From: Reticulascus tulasneorum
Lineage: Eukaryota > Ascomycota > Sordariomycetes > Glomerellales > Reticulascaceae
Assembly: GCA_001557505.1 (NCBI GenBank)
Contig: LSAX01000003.1
Location: 2,604,001-2,668,000 of the forward strand
Direction: 5' to 3'
DNA: 64,000 bases
Shown: piece after piece, positions 26,201-38,557 of the stretch
How the letters are laid out: each line of letters starts with the position of its first letter
Position numbering within the stretch: position 1 is the stretch's first letter
Position numbers and translations under genes: made by a program
The notes under the pieces: generated by a model
What the model was told of the DNA's origin: nothing
The model's database searches: none
The model's input: the letters and a program-made list of their open reading frames with translations, nothing else

Positions 26201-28304
26201 TCGCCTCTCGCCTCTCTCATTCATTTGGGTGGAGGGATCAGAAAGGGGGGGGATCGTCGATGGGCACGGGCTCGATATCCCTTCTTCCGCTTCCCGACAC
26301 AATCGACCAGAATCGTGTACGGTACGCTATGAAGCCGCGATCCCTTATCATATCAGATCGAGAATAACAATAGTCATGCGTACCATTCCCTTGTCAGGGC
26401 ACCTGAAGAGCCTGGGGCCAGGCTCATAGCTGCGTTTCTCAAAGGCTGGGTCTGGGGAATGGAAGCAATTCTTAGACTGGGTTGCTAACTCAACTCCCGG
26501 GATGCGCGCCGTGTATCGGCTCTCCATCGCATATTGTGCTCCTGCTAGGTTGTCTACACCGCCGATGCTATGCAAGCCCCATGGTCACTTTGCAGAGGGA
26601 CGGCGAATCACAAAGACGGCATTTCTCATGGATAACAAAGCCCTAACTCTGGCAATTCAAATGTCCAAGCATTAGGGCAGAGGCAGGACGTTAAAAGGTC
26701 TGGGTCTCAAAAGAAACGTATCAGGGTGGGGGGAGATCTTAGATGTCTGGCGGTCAAGTGTGAGGATGTTGCCTCCCATAGGGCAAGCTCGCAAGACCAA
26801 TTTGACGAAAGAGACACACACAGAGAGAGCAAGACAGAGAGAGAGAGAGAGAAAGCGGAAAAAAGAGAGCCCCTGGACAGCGGGATGATGGAATCCAATA
26901 CTTGACCAGATCTGGGTTAGCTAGGGTCGGACGTTATTGTGATTGCTTTTGCTGCGTGGGTAGTGCGCCAACCAACCCCTCCGGGAGCACTTTGGTATGT
27001 ACATAGAGACATTCATACCTACCCTAGATATTGCACACTGACTGCACTTTCGAATTTACTGACAGGTGGGTGTTAGTCGGTGTTCTTTGTGCTTCTAGCC
27101 CTGGTTTACGTCGACGGCCTGCTTTATTAGTGCAGAGAGATAGACGGATGTACGAATACAGACAGACTGCCCGTTGTTTGAACCTAGGGGGGCCCCCAAT
27201 CCCATCTTGGATGTTCCCAGCCCAGTCCAGCCCAGTCCAGGATGTGTCTAGCTATTCCGTAGTCATTGCGTAGGCCCTGCACCCCCCCATCCTCCGCTCC
27301 CCTCCTCCCCCAAATCTATTGTACACTACCTTACTCTAAGGTACTTCGTACTTCCACCTACATGTCCACATAATAGGTACCTTATTTAGTACCGCCCTAG
27401 CTGTGATAATTAGGTATTGCGTACCTACAGCCACTGCCGTTTTTTTACAGTCCCCACCGCCAAAAGCGCTCGATTGGTGGGTTGCCTTTGAAGGGACCAG
27501 GGGACCATATCCCACAGGGGTATGGGGTATGGATCTCTTGGACCTCTCTCTGCCTCAACCATCCTATCCATATCCTGCCTGTCCATCCAATCCACCCTCG
27601 GGAAAAGATACAATACTACCTCCCTCCTCCCTCCTCGACCTCCCCACGTTTCTTTTTTGTGTACACTCCTGTGTCTTGTATTTTGAAGCATCCTCCCCCA
27701 GCCTGTCGCTCCTGGCTCTCCAGGGCGCGACGTGTGAAACTATCTCCGCTTGTACAAGGAAAAAGGTGAGTTTACGAATGCCCGTTTCCTTTTCCTTGTT
27801 GCGTCGTGGTGGTGCCAAAGTCGCCCCCCCTTTTTGATCCCCCAAATTCTGTCAGACCATGCGAGCCCGCCACACGAGAGATGACGGCGGAGGTCTGCGG
27901 TGAGCACCAGTGGCGCCGGCAGAAGAAAGAAAGAACCAGAAGAAGAAGAAAAAAAAAGAAGAGCAGCAAAACACGATACCACTTGCTTCGGTCCGGACGG
28001 AGGCAAGGGGCCGGAGACCACACGACGACACCGACTCTTCTTGCTGCTGGTCATAGCTAGCGACCTATATTCTCTCTTCCAAGGCCAGCCGCCCACAGAC
28101 AGACGGACGGGCAGACAGACTTTGGGGGATAACCTGAACAACCACCACCCCGCCCGCCTCGACGTCCCCCTTCTCTTCTCTCGACTCATGTGTCTCTGCC
28201 AGACCGTTCCCCGCTGACCTTTGCCCTCTTCCAATGCCAGGCAATAATTTAGAAACGATAGCGGATTTTAGCCAATTGCGGCGTGTACGAGTGTTGTAGC
28301 AAAA
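23292..28304. other. 5-kb stretch without recognisable gene
   Basis: Upstream of RPC2 (-) and of the PUF gene (+). No open frame has protein character. Visible structure: a 12-bp perfect palindrome TACTACGTAGTA (24736-24747), a GA microsatellite (26834-26853), a CCCAGTCCAG tandem (27216-27240), repeated GGTAC-containing motifs (27330-27420), and long pyrimidine or purine tracts from 27600 to 28060. The last kilobase probably holds the PUF promoter and a long 5' UTR. Confidence 0.5.
26834..26853 (+). repeat. GA dinucleotide microsatellite
   Basis: About nine to ten GA units within a broader purine-rich stretch (26812-26870). Confidence 0.8.
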
Positions 28305-31300
28305 ATGGACGAGATGCGCTTTCGATCCCAACAGTCGCCTCGAAACGAGTCGACGATGAATACGCTTGTTTCACCCCCGAGGAATGGCACTCGGCTCCCC
28401 CAACCGGCTCCTACTCACGACTTACGAGCCACCTTGCCTCGCCGATTCACCACGGACTCGGGGCGTGTACCAACATTGTCTTCCATTACAACCCAGCAGC
28501 AGCAGCAACAGCAGCAGCAGCGAGGCCCTGAGCCGGGGTCAGATTATACGGTACGTCGCAATCTTCATCCGCCTTGCTGTCAACCAGCACGCAGCCGGCA
28601 TCCACTCCCCATTCCCCCCCTTGTATGCTGGAACGCGGGCTGACTGGACGCTATCTTAGACATTGCACAAGGTTCAATTGGTACGTTGAATCCCGATACC
28701 AGCTGCCCCAGGCTTGTGGTGGCAGCTCAAGGCCCACTGGGGCGCTGATTGTCCACAAGTAGGGCTTGTTGAAGGCCGATAACACTGACACTGGCCGCAG
28801 ATAGAGAAAAAGAAGTTGGAATATGAAAGGCTGCGGGAGCAGAGACGGCGCTTTGAGCTTGAAATGCAGAAGCTGGAGCATGCGCAACGGCGAGAGGAGC
28901 TTGAACTCGCAAAAATGCAGGATGATCTTTCTCGCCAGGGTCACCAGTCGGAGCCCACCACTCCACCCGAGTATCATGAGACCTCGTCGGGATTCCCCAG
29001 CATGTTCTCCCGCCCCAATCGATACTCGACTTCGAGCTTGACCTCGCCGCCGGGCTTATTCAACCGTCCTGGCCGGTCGGGATCGCAACTTGCTTCGCCA
29101 CAGTCTGGCATCGTCCAGTCCCGGTTTGCCTTCGACGACCAACTACCATCCCGCTCAGTGCCTGGATCTCGGAGGAACAGTGATGAAGATGAGAAGGAGG
29201 AAGCTGTCCGACAAGATCCAACCAGCCATCGGGCAACGAATGCGTGAGTACTTGATCAAACCCCCCACCCTCTTGTGATGCTGGACAAAGCTGCGTGATC
29301 ATGTGAGTTCTTTATGCGAATGCATCTGTCTAGCTTGGTCTTGGTGTTCTTCATAAAGGAATGAGCTATGAGGGAGACGTGCTCAGAGCCATCCAAAAGT
29401 CGAAGAGCACACCTCCCTTAGCTTCGTTGCTGAATTGAAGCCGCCACGATCCCGCCTGCCTCAATGCCATGACATATTTGTACTCGTGTGGCCTCTGAAA
29501 TCTGATAGAAGATATCAGGGATTGGCATTCTTCCCCTTTACCCTCGGTTTCTTTCCGATATCCATTTGGTATCAGTACTACCTTCCTCGATCGCTCTGCT
29601 TTCGTTCCCATCCATCCTTTCGGGCAGAGGTCGGCGCATTCACGGAACTGGCTTCAGCTTGGGGAGCCTTCTACTAAACTACTTCCGTGGGAGTTTCCCT
29701 CAAGCTAAGGCCATGCCATTCACTACCCTCAATCAATCTCACCTATTTTGCACTGCCATCGCATGAGCACTTGACGGGGTCATAAGATCACGTCTGGGTT
29801 CTCTAGTTAGGCAATCACCCCCCTTTCAGTCCGAATCAACCCAACCATTTCCCTACTCAGCACTCTACAATACTCCTATCTATCATTCATAGCAACGCCC
29901 TATTGTCCCGGTCTTGCTATTGAGCCCCTGCCTCATACCCTATAAGTCTGCTTAAAAGCAGCACTTTCCTTTTTCAATACCCTTTTCACTTCTCTTGTTG
30001 CACATCTGCATATCACTAGACATCTAATCCTGCAACCCGATCTTGAAGATTCACCTGCCGCCCCGTGACATCCTCGATTACTTGGTCATATCTTAGGACT
30101 CAATCTTATATCTCGAGCTCTGTTGCTTGCTTCTTTCATTACTTCCTACTAAGATAGCCGCGCAGCCTTGTCCACTCAGCTGATCATAACCTACGGTTCA
30201 TATGGCTGACTTGACGGAACCTGGTTCCTCCCCTTACAGTTATAATCGATACTCGATGCCTGTCACTCGATCGCGAACAGGTCTATATGACCTGGACCAA
30301 GCTAACACCACTCGATTTCTATTCGGAGAGGACGACAACGCGGGAGAACCGAAGTACGGCCAGGGCAACGCCGATGACAACTTCCCTACCTTGGTTCGTC
30401 GGGATGATCAAATGGTACGTACTTGCTTCGCTATTTTGTGAATGATTAGTCCGCATGGGTGATGGACCGACGGGTGCTTGTTGTGATTCAAAGGTGCATC
30501 CCAAGATTTGGGGTTCACTTTTACCACAACACTCACTTGATGGGACCTTCCTTTCCCCTTTCTGTCCGACGCATCCCACCACCACAATTCTCTCAGAAAA
30601 GCACCCTCTCCTTTCTTCACATCATACGCATCCTGTCACGTGCACGCTTTTCCTAGCTACTCACAAACTCTGCCCCGTGCCTTCTTCTTCTTGTCTTCGA
30701 ACTTTTTTTGTTTGGTGGCATAGACGTTTGTCTTCTTGGCCAGCTTTCTGCATCTTCTGCTCCCCTTGATCTTGCATCGCCCTCATCGCCTGCTCCTAAG
30801 GCATTATCTGTCCAAATTGGAACCATTCTAACATTAATCCTACCCTACAGAGTCTGTCTACCATCAACACGTCTCAGCTCAACGGATCTGCTCCTACCGG
30901 AGACGTCACCAACATCGGTGCTCGACCTTCTTCGATTCGTCACTCCCTCGACATGAAGTATTTCTCAGAAACCCCGTCCGAGGTCCCTGGATCTATGGTC
31001 TCACCTCCTGGAAATCACATCATGGCAACGCCTCCTAAGCTGCAGAGCTCCTTCTCTGCCAACGACGTGCCGACTGTTAAGAACCCGTCTGGTGCTTCCA
31101 TGCTCTCCTCCAATCCCAACAATCATGCCCAACAGCATTTCCACAATCACAACGCGAGTCTCGGCCGCATCCCAGCCGGCGCTATGCCTAACCGTCATAG
31201 CCGCGAGCTTTCCAATGACAACATCATGGCTGGTGGTCGTGACCAAGCCGGATCCTACCATTCCATTCAGTCTGCTCTTCAAGCCAATGCAGCTCCGTTT

Positions 31301-33076
31301 GGTCCTGGCCCTACTGCCCAGCCTCCTCACAGCTCGGCTGGCGGGGCTACTACTCCAAGCAGCACCACTTCTGCAACTGCCAGTACCTACGGCGGCGGCT
31401 ACTATGGTTCCAACTACGGTCCCCCTGCATCCAATGGTCCATCAACCACTGGCGCCTTTGGTGTTCCACTTCTGGCAATGAGCATGAACAACATGAACCT
31501 GAATGGTGGGTTGAATGGTGGTCTCAACGGTGGTCTGAACGGTGGCTTGAACGGTGGCCTGAATGGTTCTGGAGGCGGTTCCATGTACCCTGCTCAGAAC
31601 TACACCGGGTACGGTGCACTGTACGGCCAAACCCCTCAGCCTCGCGATAGCCAGGCACGTGTCATCCAACATCGTCGGCAACTTGATAATGAGGGTAAGC
31701 TACTAATCCCTTTATTCTGTTTGGCAGAATGCGCGTGCTGACGTGGGTTTCCAGCCATGTCCCGATATAACAACCTTCCACTTGAGGCTGTAGGTGGCCA
31801 GATCTATGACCTTTGCAAGGATCAGCATGGCTGCCGCTACCTCCAGAAAAAGCTTGAGGATCGCGTGCCTGAACAGGTTCACATGATTTGGCTTGAGACG
31901 AACCAACACGTCATCGAGCTAATGACAGATCCATTTGGTAATTATTTGTGCCAAAAGCTTCTTGAGTATTGCAATGACGAAGAGCGCACTACTCTGATTC
32001 AGAACGCTGCTCAGGACATGGTCCGCATTGCTTTGAACCAGCATGGTACCCGTGCCCTGCAGAAGATGATCGAGTTTGTCACCACTCCCACCCAGATCCA
32101 GATGATCATCGACGCTCTTCGATACCGAGTGGTGGAACTCATTCAAGATCTGAATGGCAACCACGTGATTCAAAAGTGCCTTAACAAGCTGAGTGCTCTC
32201 GATGCCCAGTTCATCTTCGATGCTGTTGGCAACAACTGCATTGATGTTGGCACTCATCGTCATGGCTGCTGTGTTCTTCAGCGCTGCATTGATCACGCTT
32301 CCGGTGACCAGAAAGTCTGGCTCATTGCAAAGATCACTGAACACGCACCAATCCTCGTGCAGGATCCCTTCGGCAACTATGTTGTCCAGTACATCATTGA
32401 TCTAAACGAGCCTGCCTTCACCGAACCGGTTGTCGCCATGTTCCGCAACCGCATTGGTCAACTGTCTCGTCACAAGTTCAGCTCGAATGTCATCGAGAAG
32501 TGCTTGCGCTGCTCTCAGGAACCTTCCCGAGACATGATTGTCGATGAGCTCATGAGCCCTGGCGAGATGGAACGTCTTCTTCGCGACTCTTTCGCCAACT
32601 ACGTCATTCAAACCGCTCTTGAGTACGCTACTCCTCAGGGCAAGTACCGCCTTGTTGAGTCGATCCGCCCGATCCTGCCTGCCATTCGATCCACCCCCTA
32701 TGGCCGGCGAATTCAAGCCAAGATCCAAGCTTTTGATAGTCGTGGGAGCGCTAGCTCGAGTGGCCAGGTTACTCCTTCCGACAGTACTGGTGGCCAGATT
32801 CCTCTCCGCCCCGGACACAACCGAGCCATGTCCAACAACACTTCTATACTCTCTCCTGGAAGTTCATTTGGTAACGGTTTAAATGGCGGCCTCAACGGCA
32901 ATAGCATCGGCTCTCGGGCGAACCAGGCTTCTTATCCCGCAAGTGCTGTTCTGACAGTGCCTCCTCCTGCGCCCCAGCCTCAGCGACTGAACCAATTCAA
33001 CCCACCTTATACCAGCCAGCCTCGCCTCAACGGTGGCCCTCCTCCTTCTGACAGCGGAGAGCCTCAGTGGCTTTAG
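28305..33076 (+). CDS. Pumilio-family RNA-binding protein (Puf4-like repeats)
   Basis: Sequence-specific 3'-UTR-binding repressor. Six exons fit in phase: 28305-28550, 28660-28680 (21 nt), 28801-29243, 30240-30414, 30851-31694, 31755-33076; 1016 residues. N-terminal part: polyglutamine run, then a charged coiled coil (IEKKKLEYERLREQRRR onward). The middle is disordered, including the NRYSMPVTRSRTGLYDL block and tandem NGGL units. The C-terminal third holds eight PUF repeats (about residues 585-895) with canonical helices such as DQHGCRYLQ, DPFGNYLCQ, NQHGTRALQ, DLNGNHVIQ, HRHGCCVLQ, DPFGNYVVQ, HKFSSNVIE and DSFANYVIQ, ending at YGRRIQAKI. The repeat pattern matches yeast Puf4 most closely. 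A second start at 30202 would give a form lacking the coiled coil. Repeats are certain; isoform structure needs transcripts. Confidence 0.92.
28493..28521 (+). repeat. CAG/CAA run encoding polyglutamine
   Basis: Nine to ten consecutive glutamine codons in the first PUF exon; likely length-variable. Confidence 0.85.
29930..30201 (+). promoter_or_regulatory. Candidate internal promoter of the PUF gene
   Basis: Lies inside the 996-nt intron 29244-30239. It has a TATA-like TATAAG at 29941 and TTAAAA at about 29952, followed by a pyrimidine-rich tract (29965-30000) typical of fungal core promoters, and ends at an ATG (30202) whose frame continues through the downstream acceptor into the PUF coding sequence. 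Inference only. Confidence 0.4.
31501..31566 (+). repeat. 12-nt minisatellite encoding NGGL repeats
   Basis: At least five near-identical 12-nt units (AATGGTGGTCTC-like) encode Leu-Asn-Gly-Gly tandems in the PUF linker; a shorter related run recurs at about 32869-32902 downstream of the PUF repeats. Confidence 0.85.
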
Positions 33077-35204
33077 AGGTGAAACCGCTTTTACCACTAC
33101 ATAGATTCGAATCCCTTGGATGATACGATATGCGTCGTGGGTTCTCCATCGGTTTCTATGAGCGGCAATTACCTTATCTTGCCTTGGATTCCTCGGTCCC
33201 ACTTGATACAGCACAGTTACGACGCTGCCATGACTTGACGATTTTTCCTTACTGTCTGTCACACAATAACAAAACTTCCCCAAAAACACATCAACTACCG
33301 CTCCCACCAAAACTCTTCAACCGTCCAACACAGTAGCGTCGTCGACATCCACAGCGCTACTTTGTGTGTACACTATGGATATTGAGAACGGGAGGATGCC
33401 CCGGCATTTCTTCGAGGGGTTTCATTCCGGTTCTCAGCAGCCGTCATAGACCGGCCAGAGTCTTCATCGACCTGTAAACGTGTACTTGGATGAACCCAGG
33501 GCATCGACATAGAGACGAATTTCCTTTCTTTTCTCCTCTTCAGCACTGTTTCTTTCTTTTCTTCTACTTGGGGGGGATTTACCGAACTTTGACATGATTG
33601 GATCAGACTCATGACGACGATCTCTTGGACTTCGATGAGATACCACTTATGACCCTCAAACATGAAACGCAACGAAACAGCATTTCTCTCTGCTACGGCA
33701 GTCACGGTCTCCCTAGTGTGTCTCCTTGTTGTGAACTGGGCCGCCCTCTTCCTCGATCCCGTGATGCTTCTCAAATATCTAGGGCAGTCACTTGAGGGGT
33801 AAGATGGGCGGACCTGCAACAACTTGGATCTATTGACTTTAGGCAATCAATGCCTATGGTCATCGGCGGTCAATAATCGGCGGTACTTCTCTTCGCATTG
33901 TGGCCATGGCGTCTTTTTCGTTCCTCATTCTCGACTACTCATGCATAGATGGCACATCCGACATGCCACCCGTAATTTGTGCTTCACACCAGCATATACC
34001 AAAGACTCTCAAGGCTTCCGCAGAATGGGAGGACTGTACTTGGCAAAGGTTGGAGGACAGAGGATGGCATTGCGGGCTATCTTAATGGGGGTTAAAGGAA
34101 AGGGGTTCGGTTTGACGAGGCTGCAGACGGGCAGATAGAAGACCATTTTACTTATTGTGTGTGTGTATGACAACCATTCGCGGACTAAAATTCGGAGTCG
34201 TTTGCTTTCGACTCAAGGGTTTGAGCTTATGCAGCCTTGGCCTGGCTTTGTGCTGCATGCACGTTGCCTCGCTTCGTATTGGCTGCCCTTACATAGTTAG
34301 TCAGGACTTCAATGAAAAGTTCTGGAAATAATTCTGTCTCTTCTTTGATCCTCGGAAGGATGCCTGCCACTACAGAACGACGGGGTTCAGTAGCATTGTA
34401 GTTAGCCGCTGCTTTGCAAACCTTTGCTTCGAATAGCACAGTTTTTGCGGGCTTGTCCAAATATTAGCGAGTTTCCCATCACTTGATATATGGTGCCTTA
34501 GTCCACGTCCTAAATGGCCTTGATACGCAGAGACTTGTGCTGAGTGATTTTCAGGTACACAGGTCTCGGAAGGGCGTAGGCTATTCAGAGACTGTGCCTC
34601 GAAGCCAATGTCCTGGTACTTGAGAGAGCCGTAATGCTGGAGTTACCACCGTGGACGGCCGCCGCAGGCGGAAAGCAGACGTTGGGATACTCTTCTGGAA
34701 TCCATTGAAAGGTCATGGGGAAGTTGGAACTACAAGGGGCTACGTAGGATGCGTGACGTGTCGTCGGATTCGATTGTCTTACGCCAGCGAGATAGCATTG
34801 CTGCCATGTGGCACCAGTCTCTAGGGTAAGGTGTATGGAGCCATCCCTGTGCATAGGCTTCTATGAGCGTAATCGAGTTTGGAGGCCATACGACAAAGTT
34901 CATGTTACATGGAGCTTGGCCATTTAACGGGGTAAGGAGTACGCAGATATCTAGTGTAACGAGGCATGAAGCCGAAGACTACTATGGGGTCAAGAACACA
35001 ATGTGTCACGTTTACACGACTTTCGGCGAGTTTTATAACAACGGGGGCCTTGAGGTGTGGGTCCGTAGAATTCTGATGCCATTTTTGCAACTATCAGTTC
35101 ACGGTCAAGCCCGAACACTCCAAACGCATGATGCCACATGCCAAAGCATGATCCGCCACACAGCCCAGTAACCACTGAGCCTACCGCCCTCAGCCGCGTA
35201 ACGA
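33077..35204. other. 3' region of PUF gene and intergenic DNA
   Basis: The first few hundred bases are probably the PUF 3' UTR and contain TGTACACTA at 33367-33375. A 77-codon minus frame (34227-34460) and an 89-codon minus frame (34585-34854) are open but do not join in frame and match no family I know. Nothing else is recognised. Confidence 0.5.
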
Positions 35205-36038
35205 CTATCTGTAACGCCACAGCGACAGAGTGTTGTGTCGCTTCCAGGTCTTCCTGCGTCCAGCCTTGGTCTTGTTGTAGCGATGGCCCTTGTTGAGACC
35301 CCGCGACTTCTTGCCGGTGGCGGTGAGGCCACGAGACTCTCGGTGCTTGTGGACAGGGTTGACGATCCAGTTGATGCGTGGGTCTTTTCGGATGGCCTTG
35401 TGCTGGGGGTCGACGAGGATGACCTCGTAGTACTTGTAGGTCGAGTCCTGGTTGATCCAGTACGAGTTGAGGACGCGCAAATTGGCGCATCGGCGGCCAA
35501 CACGCTCTTCGGCGGTGGACTTGAGGGATCGCTGGTACTTGAGCTGGTTGACTCCCTGGTTGGTGGGCTTGCCTGCATTCCGGGTAGGTTAGCACCTGTT
35601 CCTGATCGACTCCTTCCACATCTGTCTGGCAGATTCCTGCAACGTACCGAAAGTGGCACCCTTGGCGACCGGCTTCTTGCGACCTCCTCGTCGGACTCGG
35701 ACGCGGTAGATCACGTAGCCCTGCTTGGCCTTGTAACCTAGACGGCGAGCCTTGTCAGGGCGGGACGGGCGAGATGCCCGGTGGATGACATTCAATTGAC
35801 GGAGCTATATTGATGCACTCTCAGCAAATGTTCAACGAGTGTATAGCAGAGACAAAAATTGCCCTCCCGAACCGTCCGCACAAGGGTGCGACGGACGACG
35901 AGAGGAGCAATATTTGCCCACTTTATGAATTGAATGGCATTATCAACGTACTTCCCAGCATCGGACTCGTAGAAGGAATCGCATCACATCGGACTGCTTC
36001 TTCTTCTGAAGTTCTTCGACATATTTGAGGGCGCCCAT
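35205..36038 (-). CDS. rpl15: 60S ribosomal protein L15 (eL15)
   Basis: Structural protein of the large ribosomal subunit. Exons 35952-36038 (29 codons, [20 protein letters not shown] onward), 35648-35804 and 35205-35572 join in phase to 203 residues, the family length (yeast 204). Very basic, with conserved [37 protein letters not shown], and the C-terminal [27 protein letters not shown] sequence just before the ATG suggests a further intron in the 5' UTR ending at about 36044, a common arrangement in fungal ribosomal protein genes. Confidence 0.97.
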
Positions 36039-36579
36039 TTTTGCTGGAGATTTGGGGGTAATGTCAGCTAGTGCTCCCTGGAGAGATTGAGAGAGTGAGA
36101 GTATTGAGGGAGGAACACAAACCGGCTTTTGTTGGTCAACTCCTGCTGCCGGAACTTTTTGAGGGCGAGTTTGCTGTTGGAATTTGGCGAGGAATTGGAT
36201 AGTTCGGTGTTGGAAAAAATTGAGGAGGGTTTGTGGGATAAGCGAGCCACTAGCCCTGATTAAGCTAGCGGCAACTGTGACAACCCCACTTCGGTGAGTA
36301 AAAGGTGAGACCCCGCGTCGCCGAACATTTGCCAGTAAACCGGACCATAGAGGCAATAAAGTTGACAACGACAGAGGAATGAGCTGATGTGCAATTGTTC
36401 ATATATCTAGACCGCAATATGAAATTTCATTTGTGGCCATCGTATTCCCTGGAAGGCTGCCATTTCTCATTCCTCCTTCCTCCAAGCAAGATGATCCAGA
36501 GCTCCAATCCAGATCTAGCTTAATTCTCCCGTTGGAAGCAAGCCATGACACCCGAAATCCATTGTAATCCATCACCTTC
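36039..36579. other. Upstream region of L15 gene
   Basis: Probably the L15 5' UTR (with an intron) and promoter, and the 3' end of the next minus-strand gene. No separate gene seen. Confidence 0.55.
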
Positions 36580-37713
36580 TCAGCGCCCTTCACAGAATCT
36601 TATAAGATCCGTCAATCCAGTCAAAGCTTTCATCTGCGACTTCACTGTCATGCCCCAAGTCTCTGTATTCCATTCTCCTGGAGTTGTCTCGAACATCTCC
36701 ACCGCCATCTTCTGTGTATCCTTGGCTTTGGTATAGTCAACAGTAGGAAACTTTGCCTGCGAGGTGGGCATGATCATGGCGCCTGCAAGGTTTGTTCCAT
36801 AGGATAGCCCATATTGAAGTACTTCCGCCACGTCCTTGGAGTCTTGTTTCCATCGCATGGTTGACAGTTCCATTTTGTGGCTGCTCATCAATGGGTTGCT
36901 CGTTTCGTATGCATTGAGAATTTTCCGGCAAATCAATACAATGTTCAACCCGCTCTGGTACAACGGTGGTCTCTTCTCACTAGAGATGTTTATTGTCCTT
37001 CCAAGCGCTTTGGCGTTGGAAGGTGACAGAGAATAAACGATACGAGGATGGTCTGTCTTGAGAGTCTCGATGAGATCCTCACTGATATGAGCACTTGGAA
37101 CTGTTATTCTTCTCCTTAACAGATCTAATTGGAGACTTGCCTCAATTCTTTCTGTTTGGCAAGATATCCTTCCATTTGCTCCTTCTTCTTTGCCATACTC
37201 TTCTCAAACTGGGACAGATAGGTTGCCTGGGCTTTATTATGTGGTGTCGCCTTTGAGGCCTGCTTCAGAAACTTTCTAAGTACACACGTCAGACACTAAT
37301 CACGGTATAGTTAGGAGGAAGCACTCGCTGGCTTCCACTCCGACCCTCATTCTCATCATACTCCTCAAGGCGGCTTTGGCGAATACTCTTGGCACTTGTC
37401 TTCGCTTTAGGACGTGGGATTCGCGTAAGCTGGTCGCCGAACGAGCCATTGCTGTCAGCTTGCGAAAGATCTAACTAGATTAGAACGTGAAATGCATCCG
37501 TCATATTAGGGGAAATAAACCAGTGGCCTTTCTCTTCGAACGCCTTGGTGGCATATTTCAAACTCCGAGGAAACAAGTACGTAGCTGAACAGAAAGATAA
37601 AGGAGCAGACCAACCACAGTTACGCCCAAATGACCTTTAGGAGAACCGTTTTTGAGGATTGAAGATGGATGTGGGTTGAAGTTGGAAGCAGCGGGTCGCA
37701 ATGGATCTTCCAT
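36580..37713 (-). CDS. Unrecognised multi-exon gene with two possible 3' ends
   Basis: I do not recognise this protein. Exons that keep frame: 37635-37713, 37521-37584, 37362-37451, 37199-37275, 36580-37124; 284 residues. Introns have acceptable signals (for example GTATGATG...CCTAAC...CTTAG for the third), but the second is weak (GTTTAT donor) and the fourth (37125-37198) lacks a clear branch site. If the fourth intron is retained, translation reads a Lys/Glu-rich helix ending in KQKELRQ and stops at TAG 37125-37127, giving 127 residues. The N-terminal half is basic and low in complexity (PRPKAKTSAKSIRQSRLEEKF); the C-terminal half has regular helices and no Cys cluster, signal peptide or membrane segment. 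Function unknown; structure of the second and fourth junctions is tentative. Confidence 0.5.
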
Positions 37714-38557
37714 GGACTTGAAGTGTAAGGAAGGCACTGGAAGAGATGCCCCTTCCGCGGGAAGGAAGACCTAGCGTTCCAGAGATGAGCTACAGCCTTC
37801 GCATCAATTCGAGATTAGGTCAATAAGCAGAAAGTACAGTCATTAATCTCATCTTCAATTTTCACTATCCGTTCTTAAAAGTCCCTATTTCCGAGTAATG
37901 CAACCTTCAAGTTCTCTCTGGCTGAAGCCGCGCGAAGGAAGACAAACAGAAAAATCTTTGTCATACATGAATCCGACCCAACCCTTTAACCAAATGAATC
38001 CCTTTTTTGATATCAAATTTTACACCATGCTCGTGCAAGAAGTCTTCTGTCTATGACGGTGGTTCCCTTTGGTAGCGGTGAAAGCATTGCCTTTCTCCAA
38101 ACCCTCTCCATGTTCCACTCATCGTCGTGAGTAATCAGGCCGTTACCATGGACCAAGGTCTCTTCAAATGCGCAAGAGAGAAGAAAAGAAATCGGAAAAA
38201 GGAAAGAAAAAGAACAAGTTCAAGAGTGTATAGTTCAACACGTTAGTCCATCATGGTCTTGATTGAAAATTCAAGTGTAGTAAAAGGGGTTTGCTCTTCC
38301 CCTGATCGCAAGTAAAGAGGCAGGCCAACGCCGGAAAGCATATGAAATCCGCGGCGACCTTCTTTGACGGGCCAAGGCTCGATTTCCCGGGACCATGCCG
38401 TCGATTTCCTTGTGCCTTGTTGTGCTCGTTTAGACGTAATCATGATTCTATAGTGTTCCGTTCCAGATGCGAAGTGCGGCAGCTGGCCAAATGGGTATGA
38501 GAAATAGGTAAATGAATCCACAACGACCATGCAGGGGCATATCATTCAACGAAGACG
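37714..38557. other. Intergenic, no gene seen
   Basis: Between the unrecognised gene and the stop of the PSP1-like gene. A 100-codon minus frame (38243-38545) is open but shows no family features. A purine-rich AAGAAA tract lies at 38176-38220. Confidence 0.55.

Noticed and set aside
34227..34854. Two short minus frames between PUF and L15 as one split gene
   Set aside because: They are in different frames and I could not find an intron that joins them in phase.
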